Origin: Chloroflexota bacterium
GTDB lineage: Bacteria; Chloroflexota; Anaerolineae; J102
Assembly: GCA_003353825.1 (NCBI GenBank)
Contig: PIVW01000152.1
Coordinates: 1-11,638, forward strand
Direction of reading: 5' to 3'
DNA length: 11,638 nt
Shown here piece after piece: positions 6,811 to 11,638 of this stretch. The first letter of the stretch is position 1, and each line of letters opens with the position of its first letter. The position numbers and the translations under genes were made by a program. The notes under the pieces were generated by a model that did not search any database, was not told the DNA's origin, and was given only the letters and a program-made list of their open reading frames with translations.

Positions 6811-6839
6811 TCTATATTTCGTGCCTCTGTTTTTTGCAA
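6811..6839 (-). promoter_or_regulatory. Candidate promoter of the SBP-Ig lipoprotein gene
   Basis: On the minus strand, TTGCAA (6834-6839) and TATAGA (6811-6816) are separated by exactly 17 bases. The -10 box lies about 52 bases upstream of the ATG at 6758, consistent with that start and against the longer in-frame extension. Both hexamers are imperfect. Confidence 0.35.
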
Positions 6840-7015
6840 TTGCTCGTGCACTCGAGAACAGGCATCTTGTAGGGTTTCTCTACGAAAAAATGTTTGTTTC
6901 TCGTCAGCGATAGAGTCAGACAAAAAAAATTTATTGCTGATTTCAACACCAACTCTCATTCGCTGCGAACTCGACTATATCATATTGTACAACTTCCCGC
7001 ATCATTTTGGTAATA

Positions 7016-7053
7016 ATTTGGGAAGCTGAATACTACTTCGCGACGTCCCAAAT
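7016..7053 (-). terminator. Weak hairpin just after the HAD stop codon
   Basis: ATTTGGGA (7016-7023) pairs perfectly with TCCCAAAT (7046-7053) around a 22-base loop, beginning 6 bases beyond the HAD TAA on the minus strand. The following minus-strand sequence is AT-rich but has no clean T-run. It is a plausible weak terminator. Confidence 0.3.
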
Positions 7054-7059
7054 ACTGTG

Positions 7060-8034
7060 TTAGATAATATGCTGCAGGACCTCCTCAAGTGACTGTAGGT
7101 ATTCATAACAAAGACCTTGCGTGCCACTCTCTACGATATTTCCACCGTGGAGACCAAAGGCGGCGAATCCGGCCAAACGCAGCGAACAGATTCCCGCCCC
7201 ACTGTCTTCGATACCGATTACAGTGTGCCGTTGCTCGAAAGGTATGCCGAGCCCCACCCTGCTTGATTCAGCGTACAGCCAAGGGTGAGGTTTGGGCGAT
7301 AGTTCGCCCAATGTGCCTGCCGATCCCTGCCGTAAGGGAAAGCCCGCCGTGATGATCGAATCATAAAACTCGGCCGGATCGCCCATTCCCAGTGAACGAA
7401 AGGCAGATAATATCTCTGGATATGCCTTTTCGTGCAAACCAGAGGTGACCAAACCGATCTTGATGTTGTGGCCTTTGAGTTCTAGCAGAAAATCTTTCAA
7501 CCCGAGAGTCGGTACAAATGCATCGGTGCGTCCTTTTCCCGCTACGATCGCTTGCATCTCGCGGTGGGTGTGTTCGAAATAGTAGGTGCGAGCCTGTTCG
7601 AGGCTTTGCTCAGGGCAGTAGGTTTCGATGCAGTATTGCAGATGTTCGGAGACGCTATGGCCGGAGATGAAAGGGAGATCGGTATCGCTAAGCTCGAAGG
7701 TCGGGTTATCGAGCAGGCTGGCAGTGGTCTGCTGGATGATCCATATCCAGAAATCCTCACTGCGCACACTGGTTCCGTCCAGATCCATGAGCACAGCCTG
7801 AACGGGTTTGTCGATCCTGACCGGCCAAACAGGGTAGTAGGCGGGATATCCTAAAGATGACTTGACATAAGCTATCGTGTGATCGCTGAAAGTGACAAAC
7901 TCTACCTTCTGATCACCCGTTGCTATGATGGATTCGACGCCCTGCCGGCCCACAACAAATTGCCCGTCACTGCATTGTCTGAGGGAGATGAATCCATTAT
8001 CGCTAGATCGTGTTCCGAAGTTTGACACAGACAT
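7060..8034 (-). CDS. HAD superfamily hydrolase with an N-terminal extension
   Basis: This is a 324-residue protein. The four HAD motifs are intact: DLDGT with Asp84 and Asp86 (nucleophile and acid/base), LVTSG (Thr197/Ser198), SPKPHP with Lys248, and IGIEDSGAGI with Asp277. A helical cap occupies about residues 91-190, the position used by beta-phosphoglucomutase/phosphatase-like enzymes, so hydrolysis or transfer of a small phosphorylated metabolite in the cytoplasm is likely. The first ~77 residues precede the HAD fold, are not hydrophobic, and I do not recognise them. No good Shine-Dalgarno sequence precedes the ATG at 8034, so the true start is less certain. HAD genes normally begin close to the DxD motif. 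The gene diverges from the alpha/beta hydrolase. Its substrate cannot be told from sequence. Confidence 0.85.
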   Translation of the reverse strand: MSVSNFGTRSSDNGFISLRQCSDGQFVVGRQGVESIIATGDQKVEFVTFSDHTIAYVKSSLGYPAYYPVWPVRIDKPVQAVLMDLDGTSVRSEDFWIWIIQQTTASLLDNPTFELSDTDLPFISGHSVSEHLQYCIETYCPEQSLEQARTYYFEHTHREMQAIVAGKGRTDAFVPTLGLKDFLLELKGHNIKIGLVTSGLHEKAYPEILSAFRSLGMGDPAEFYDSIITAGFPLRQGSAGTLGELSPKPHPWLYAESSRVGLGIPFEQRHTVIGIEDSGAGICSLRLAGFAAFGLHGGNIVESGTQGLCYEYLQSLEEVLQHII

Positions 8035-8091
8035 TGTCTTATTGTGAATTCAAGAGATTGAGAAGGGTTGCAGGGTGTTCCGAAAAGTCAT

Positions 8092-8191
8092 AGGCTTTTT
8101 CAGCAAAATAATGATCCAATTCAACCTGAAAAAGCCTCAAGCGAATTCCTCAATAGCGCAAATCTCTGGATCATTATTTTATGGAATTCGC
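8092..8191. repeat. Three interleaved perfect inverted repeats (order A-B-A'-C-B'-C')
   Basis: A AGGCTTTTTCAG (8092-8103) with A' CTGAAAAAGCCT (8126-8137), 12 bp. B AAAATAATGATCCA (8105-8118) with B' TGGATCATTATTTT (8167-8180), 14 bp. C GCGAATTCC (8141-8149) with C' GGAATTCGC (8183-8191), 9 bp. All are perfect and they interlock, so they cannot all form as nested hairpins. The segment lies between divergent genes. A 73-residue plus frame over it is not gene-like. Confidence 0.75.
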
Positions 8192-8298
8192 CTTACCCAG
8201 GCATGTTGCCATAAATCGGGTAGATTGGCGATCTTCTTTCACATGAATGGCGTGCCGGCGACCCTCACATTCCTGCTCTTTATCACACCCTTCTAGCG

Positions 8299-8327
8299 TT
8301 GACAGGTTTGATACTATGCATGACAAT
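8299..8327 (+). promoter_or_regulatory. Sigma-70-like promoter of the alpha/beta hydrolase gene
   Basis: A perfect TTGACA (8299-8304) is followed after 17 bases by GACAAT (8322-8327). Transcription would start near 8334, giving a leader of about 75 bases to the ATG at 8410. This argues against any start upstream of that point. Confidence 0.45.
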
Positions 8328-8409
8328 TCTGAGTGTCGTTTCGAGTCCTGTCACTGACATGAGATTCAACCGGCCCACCTTCCATTCCCGTTCAACGAGG
8401 TTGCCATCG

Positions 8410-9273
8410 ATGTCAACGCAAGCCTGGCAAGAATTTGCCGTTCACGTAAACGAAATCGATTTACACGTCACACGTACGGGTGGAGACAAACCTCCTCTTA
8501 TTTTAGCACATGGTATCACGGATGATGGGCTCTGTTGGGGGCGAGCTGCCAAAGCGTGGCAGACTGACTACGATGTGATCATGGTGGATGCTCGTGGCCA
8601 TGGTCTCTCAAGCAAGCCTGACGAGGAGGAGGTTTATACCATAGACACGATGGTCGCCGATCTTGCGGCATTGATCGATGCCTTGGGATTACAACAGCCC
8701 GGCCTGATAGGGCACTCGATGGGAGCGGCAGTAGCTGCACAACTTGCGGCCGAATACCCTGACCAGGTGGGTTATCTCATCCTTGAAGATCCACCCTGGC
8801 CGGAGCAGCGAGATGCTTTATCGGAGCAAGAACGTGCTGCGATGGCGGCTGACTGGAAACAAGATATTGAGTCAAACAGAGGTCGGAAGGCGAGTGACAT
8901 AATAGCCGAGCATCGAAAAACGCGCATGGATCAGGCATGCCCTTCATGGTTGGATGAAGAGTATGAAAGCTGGATTATCGCCAAGAAGCGTGTCAGCCCA
9001 CATGTTACGAACTTTGTCGCGACCGGTTGGCCAGACTGGCGTGTCACGGTAACCCTATTGCGATGTCCCACACTGTTACTTTATGGCAACAATGATCTTG
9101 GCGGCATTGTTACGCCCGCTATTGCAGATGCGGTGAGTTCATTAAACAAGCGCATACAGGTGAGATGTGTTCAGGGGGCGGGGCACTGCATTCGCCGGGA
9201 TGATTTTTCGGAGTATATTGAAGCTATCGGTGACTTTACTAACCAATTGACAACCCATGGGAACAGTTTGTGA
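8410..9273 (+). CDS. Alpha/beta hydrolase fold protein
   Basis: The gene encodes 287 residues from the ATG at 8410, with GAGG about 10 bases upstream. The frame runs open back to a TTG at 8299, but that TTG lies inside a -35 promoter box, and the extra 37 residues match nothing expected. Fold landmarks are the oxyanion-loop motif LAHGITDDGLCW (His34-Gly35), VDARGHGLS, nucleophile elbow GHSMG (Ser103), LYGNND (Asp229, the likely acid) and GAGHCI (His259). Between strands 6 and 7 lies a helical cap rich in Arg, Glu and Trp. The substrate is unknown: esterases, epoxide hydrolases, haloperoxidase-like and C-C hydrolases share this layout. There is no signal peptide, so it is cytoplasmic. Its stop abuts, in the same frame, a remnant of another gene. 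Confidence 0.88.
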   Translation: MSTQAWQEFAVHVNEIDLHVTRTGGDKPPLILAHGITDDGLCWGRAAKAWQTDYDVIMVDARGHGLSSKPDEEEVYTIDTMVADLAALIDALGLQQPGLIGHSMGAAVAAQLAAEYPDQVGYLILEDPPWPEQRDALSEQERAAMAADWKQDIESNRGRKASDIIAEHRKTRMDQACPSWLDEEYESWIIAKKRVSPHVTNFVATGWPDWRVTVTLLRCPTLLLYGNNDLGGIVTPAIADAVSSLNKRIQVRCVQGAGHCIRRDDFSEYIEAIGDFTNQLTTHGNSL

Positions 9274-9396
9274 AAGCAATTCAAGTCGATGTTTGCGGCA
9301 GCTAAGGCTGTAGAGACCGGCGAAACGGTGTCGGTGCTACCGCCCGATATCAAATCCAAACTTATCGCATATGAAACGGAGTTTCGTAATGAGTAA
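9274..9396 (+). pseudogene. C-terminal remnant, probably of a Gfo/Idh/MocA oxidoreductase
   Basis: Immediately after the hydrolase TGA and in the same frame, 40 codons read KQFKSMFAAAKAVETGETVS, then VLPPDIKSKLIAYETEFRNE and TAA. A final helix of this shape followed by a TGE-V strand is typical of the extreme C-terminus of Gfo/Idh/MocA-type sugar oxidoreductases, which are frequent upstream partners of ThuA genes. Its stop overlaps the ThuA start (ATGAGTAA, 9389-9396), the arrangement of two coupled operon genes. The rest of the dehydrogenase is absent. I infer that the hydrolase replaced it by deletion or recombination. Function is lost. The family call rests on a short stretch and is moderate. 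Confidence 0.5.
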
Positions 9397-10132
9397 GATC
9401 CGAGCCACCCTATACAACGAATTCGTTCATGAACGAAAACACGAGTCTGTACGCAACGTCTACCCTAATGGCATTCACCAGACGATCGCCACGTTTTTGC
9501 GCCAACAACCTGACATCGAAGTCCAAACCGCCACTTTGGATCAACCCGAGCACGGTCTTACAGATGAGGTCCTGGCCAAAACTGATGTGCTTCTGTGGTG
9601 GGGGCACATGGCGCATGATGATGTACAAGATGCCATTGTCGAGCAAGTGCACCTACGCGTCTTGGAGGGCATGGGGTTGATCGTTTTGCACTCCGGGCAT
9701 TACTCAAAGATATTCAAACGCCTGATGGGTACGAACTGCGGTCTGGTTTGGCGAGAAGCTAATGAGAAAGAGCGGCTGTGGGTGGCCAATCCCAACCATC
9801 CCATCGCCGACGGCATCGACCGCTTCTTTGAGATCCCGCAGACCGAGATGTACGGCGAATACTTCGATATCCCCGATCCTGACGACCTGATCTTCATCAG
9901 TTGGTTCGAGGGTGGAAATGTCTTCCGCAGCGGCTGCACCTGGCGACGAGGTCGGGGCCGGATATTCTACTTCCGGCCGGGCCATGAAACCCTGCCCATT
10001 TACTACCAGTCCGAAGTTCAGCGTGTCATCATCAACGGCGTACGCTGGGCCGCACAACTGAGCAACACCACAGTCACAGGGATCAGCGACTGCCCCAACG
10101 TGAAAGAATCTCTTGAACCGATTAATGGTTGA
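9389..10132 (+). CDS. ThuA-like domain protein (trehalose utilisation family)
   Basis: The gene encodes 247 residues from the ATG at 9389, with ACGGAG 7 bases upstream. It overlaps the stop of the preceding remnant by 8 bases. An in-frame ATG at 9371 lacks a ribosome-binding site. The protein spans one ThuA domain, a class-I glutamine-amidotransferase-like fold. Seen in order: YPNGIHQTI at 25-33, VLLWWGHMAHDDV at 67-79, GLIVLHSGHYSKIFKRLMG at 96-114, NPNHPIADGI at 134-143, EMYGEYFDIP at 153-162 and GRGRIFYFRPGHETLPIYY at 188-206. ThuA proteins accompany trehalose and other sugar catabolic genes. One described role is in 3-keto-sugar metabolism alongside dehydrogenases, which fits the oxidoreductase remnant. 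The gene is intact, with no signal peptide. Confidence 0.87.
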   Translation: MSKIRATLYNEFVHERKHESVRNVYPNGIHQTIATFLRQQPDIEVQTATLDQPEHGLTDEVLAKTDVLLWWGHMAHDDVQDAIVEQVHLRVLEGMGLIVLHSGHYSKIFKRLMGTNCGLVWREANEKERLWVANPNHPIADGIDRFFEIPQTEMYGEYFDIPDPDDLIFISWFEGGNVFRSGCTWRRGRGRIFYFRPGHETLPIYYQSEVQRVIINGVRWAAQLSNTTVTGISDCPNVKESLEPING

Positions 10133-10164
10133 CAGGGTGACCAGGTGGCAGGGTGACCAGGTGC
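10133..10164. repeat. Two tandem 16-base units after thuA
   Basis: CAGGGTGACCAGGTGG (10133-10148) is followed by CAGGGTGACCAGGTGC, differing only in the last base. GTGACCAGG-type runs of this sort are common intergenic filler in Chloroflexota, from memory. It starts at the base after the thuA stop. Confidence 0.7.
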
Positions 10165-10178
10165 AAAATTAGCTTCTC

Positions 10179-10286
10179 AGGCTGATCCACAGAAATAACT
10201 ATCCAGGTGAAGGCTGAGGCATAATCTGAACGAACCACTTTTCAAGACCTTCAAGTTCCCGGATAGTTATTAGCTTGGATCAGCCT
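10179..10286. mobile_element. 108-bp inverted-repeat element abutting a transposase remnant
   Basis: The left arm 10179-10204 and right arm 10261-10286 are complementary over 26 bases except for a central 4-base block: AGGCTGATCCA and AATAACTATCC on the left match GGATAGTTATT and TGGATCAGCCT on the right. An inner TGAAGG (10208-10213) / CCTTCA (10248-10253) pair extends the fold. The interior has no coding frame. It ends just where the ISAs1 transposase remnant begins. It could be a MITE or a deleted insertion sequence. No target duplication is visible. Confidence 0.55.
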
Positions 10287-10613
10287 AATACAAATTACTA
10301 CATTTCAAGCCGATCTCCGCAGGCTGACGTTGCTCTACATGCCAAACGTGAACATTGGGGCGTCGAAAACGGCTTGCATTGGGTTCTTGACGTCGCTTTT
10401 CGTGAAGATGACAGCCGTATCCGCATTGGTCACGCTGATGCTAACATGGCGGTCCTTCGCCATATGGCCGTGAACCTGCTCAAACAAGAAACGACCTCAC
10501 AGCGTGGCATCAAGAGCAGACGCTTAAGATGCGGTTGGGATGATAATTACCTCATGAAAGTTTTGAAGGCTCGCTTCCATTTAGACGCCGGTTGCCCCAA
10601 CTTGTTTACTTGA
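10287..10613 (+). pseudogene. ISAs1-family transposase, C-terminal remnant
   Basis: The frame reads TNYYISSRSPQADVAL, then HAKREHWGVENGLHWVLDVA, then FREDDSRIRIGHADANMAVL and RHMAVNLLK, ending in GWDDNYLMKVL. This is the end of an ISAs1-family (DDE) transposase. It includes the HWGVENGLHWVLD block, with the Glu that normally completes the DDE triad. Roughly the first two thirds, holding both catalytic Asp residues, are missing, so it cannot act. The open frame starts at a TTG (10275) lying inside the inverted-repeat element, an artificial start. After the stop, GATGCGATTGCTCTA (from about 10621) resembles, from memory, a degenerate terminal repeat of this family. Confidence 0.85.
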
Positions 10614-10803
10614 CATATTGGATGCGATTGCTCTAAGATTAGCATGGATTTTCACTGTGAAACCCAAGGATTTTCCTTAAATATCTGCGTCGCGGTGACT
10701 TTTCTGACAAGCTGCTAGTTGCTCATAAATTCATATGCCTTCTGTCCAATACTGCAGGTACCCCTATTTTTGTTCAAAGTCCAATTAGCGGAAACTAAAA
10801 TTA

Positions 10804-11196
10804 ATGTGCGAAGGTAAAATTGACAAACAAAATAAGCGAGAAACACCCTTGACGTTAATACGATGGTATAAAAACTTGGCTTTAGTTAGTGCACTCCTTT
10901 GGGTTGGGCTTGGTGTATTAACGGTTGGAAGTATTGCCGTGAGTACACTGGGTTGGGCAATAAACTTGATCATGGGGGCACTATTCATCTTTATTGGCTG
11001 GTATATCTATGCACGTTCAGATTCTTTCTGTCGAGTCTATTCTTCTAGTGCTTCTGATATGCAGAATAATCCACACATTCAGCGATTTTTGCGCTTAGAC
11101 TTGATGTTCGTATTGGGCGCCTGCCTTGTTGGCGGTTCTCTGCTTGTGGCAAGCATAAGTCGTGTCTTTGGAGACGGATTCGCAGTATTTGGATGA
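10804..11196 (+). CDS. Small hypothetical membrane protein, AT-rich
   Basis: The gene encodes 130 residues from the ATG at 10804. The upstream GCGGAAACTAAAATTA gives only a poor ribosome-binding site. A basic N-terminus (about 1-24) precedes two adjacent hydrophobic segments at about 25-46 and 47-69, a polar loop with Cys76, Ser-rich SSSASD and HIQRF, and a third helix at about 98-118. The protein would sit in the cytoplasmic membrane. I do not recognise a family. Its sequence is visibly more AT-rich than the genes to the left. It stands alone between two transposase remnants, which suggests acquired DNA. The length and strongly hydrophobic segments make it a probable real gene, but no role can be assigned. 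Confidence 0.6.
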   Translation: MCEGKIDKQNKRETPLTLIRWYKNLALVSALLWVGLGVLTVGSIAVSTLGWAINLIMGALFIFIGWYIYARSDSFCRVYSSSASDMQNNPHIQRFLRLDLMFVLGACLVGGSLLVASISRVFGDGFAVFG

Positions 11197-11283
11197 GAGA
11201 AATCTGATGTTCGATGATCATCAAGTACTTTGACAACGTTAAATTCAGATTGCCAGATGTAGAGTACGGTAATGAATGGCATT

Positions 11284-11315
11284 AAAGAGCCAAAATTCAT
11301 GGACTCAGGCTCTTT
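11284..11315. terminator. Bidirectional hairpin terminator candidate
   Basis: AAAGAGCC (11284-11291) pairs perfectly with GGCTCTTT (11308-11315) over a 16-base loop, with a further T on the plus side. It lies 87 bases after the small membrane gene and overlaps the stop of the minus-strand remnant, so it could serve transcripts from both sides. Confidence 0.45.
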
Positions 11316-11535
11316 TCATCCGTGACTTTCGAGAACGAGCACGATTATCGAGATGTTTGGCAGTAAGTTGAGCCGCTTGAAGAAGCGTTAAACGAGGTAA
11401 AGGCATGGCAGCACGCAACAATTCAAGTACATTCGACATGGAAAGAGCAGGAAGTACATCCAGTTCCAACACTTCGAGTAGTACAGGGTCTCGTTCATAC
11501 TCTTGAGGAGTTAAGTAAAAATGGCTCTTTGGGAC
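11305..11535 (-). pseudogene. C-terminal remnant of a transposase-like protein
   Basis: The minus strand has an open frame without a start of its own, reading FYLTPQEYERDPVLLEVLEL, then DVLPALSMSNVLELLRAAM, then PLPRLTLLQAAQLTAKHLDN and RARSRKSRMKRA, with TGA at 11305-11307. Codon use looks coding and the sequence is amphipathic, ending in an Arg/Lys-rich tail like those closing several transposase families. I cannot name the family. The next in-frame stop upstream is a TGA inside the adjacent inverted-repeat segment that begins at 11536, so the gene was probably cut by that insertion. It is too short and startless to be functional. A non-transposase origin is possible. Confidence 0.4.
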
Positions 11536-11638
11536 TTCGCGTGACGATCACGAATTTCCGTTGATGATTCCCCCACACCTAGTGGCTGGTTGTGTCAAGC
11601 GCCTAGATATAGTGTGGGAAAAATCCGTATCACGCGAA
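11536..11638. repeat. Inverted repeat reaching the window edge
   Basis: TTCGCGTGA (11536-11544) is exactly repeated in inverse as TCACGCGAA in the last nine bases (11630-11638). Inside, CCCACAC (about 11571) and GTGTGGG (about 11612) form a second nested pair. The match may continue beyond the window. It is a possible small mobile element interrupting the transposase-like remnant. Confidence 0.4.

Larger units (their letters stand above)
6759..7059. other. AT-rich intergenic region between SBP-Ig and HAD genes
   Basis: About 300 bases without a convincing gene. It contains the SBP-Ig ribosome-binding site and candidate promoter, poly-A/T tracts near 6792 and 6922, and a hairpin next to the HAD stop. 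A minus-strand frame here is open in phase with the lipoprotein but looks non-coding. Confidence 0.5.
8035..8409. other. Divergent intergenic region between HAD and alpha/beta hydrolase genes
   Basis: Apart from the interleaved inverted repeats (8092-8191) and the promoter at 8299-8327, I see no gene here. Frames starting at 8075 (TTC-rich, plus) and at the TTG at 8299 lack ribosome-binding sites; the second starts inside the -35 box. Confidence 0.5.

Noticed and set aside
6759..6959. 67-codon upstream extension of the lipoprotein frame (start at 6959)
   Set aside because: The signal peptide would become internal; the ATG at 6758 has AAGGAG and a promoter-like pair lies inside the extension.
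8075..8296. 73-codon plus-strand frame between HAD and hydrolase genes
   Set aside because: It runs through the interleaved inverted repeats, has no ribosome-binding site and no protein-like character.
8299..8409. TTG start for the alpha/beta hydrolase, 37 residues longer
   Set aside because: The TTG is part of a TTGACA -35 box, has no ribosome-binding site, and the added residues match no hydrolase feature.
9704..10057. 117-codon minus-strand frame
   Set aside because: Antisense shadow of the ThuA-like gene.
11079..11300. 73-codon minus-strand frame starting MNFGSL
   Set aside because: Half of it is antisense to the small membrane gene and the rest shows no recognisable protein features or ribosome-binding site.

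Overview
This window looks like chromosomal DNA from a member of the Chloroflexota, probably the Anaerolineae/Caldilineae side. This is inferred from recognised features, not measured. The clues are exported lipoproteins with Thr-Pro linkers, a substrate-binding protein fused to an NBR1-type Ig-like domain, YtxH, RDD and AIM24 small proteins, and intergenic filler repeats of the type common in those genomes. There are no rRNA, tRNA or CRISPR features.

Left part (1-3.9 kb, all on the minus strand): a lipoprotein amidase broken by an in-frame TAA and a 5-bp tandem duplication (window-truncated at its 3' end); the remains of an ABC-2 type exporter (a gutted ATPase fragment followed by a small membrane ORF that is probably the permease C-terminus); an intact AIM24-family gene; an orphan Thr-Pro protein tail; an RDD membrane-protein gene whose natural third codon is TAA; and an intact YtxH gene. 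Decay is the theme here: several neighbouring genes carry independent lesions.

Middle part (3.9-7.0 kb): a 165-bp segment bounded by perfect 14-bp inverted repeats, then the largest gene, an 870-residue lipoprotein. It combines an amino-acid-type ABC substrate-binding domain, an NBR1-like Ig domain and four regularly spaced Cys/Trp/Cys Ig-like repeats joined by Pro-rich linkers.

Right part (7.0-11.6 kb): a HAD phosphatase-like gene (minus strand) diverges from an alpha/beta hydrolase, with an unusual interleaved inverted-repeat array between them. The hydrolase is followed by the C-terminal tail of what was probably a Gfo/Idh/MocA oxidoreductase, still translationally overlapping an intact ThuA-like gene. 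Beyond that lie tandem repeats, a 108-bp inverted-repeat element abutting the C-terminus of an ISAs1-family transposase, an AT-rich small membrane-protein gene, and another transposase-like C-terminal remnant next to an inverted repeat that runs off the window.

The genes do not form one pathway. ThuA, the oxidoreductase remnant and possibly the HAD enzyme hint at a former sugar-metabolism locus. The rest is housekeeping-type singletons within a region shaped by small mobile elements and gene erosion. I found no convincing new defence or biosynthetic system. The most unusual structures are the multi-Ig binding protein and the interleaved inverted repeats at 8092-8191.
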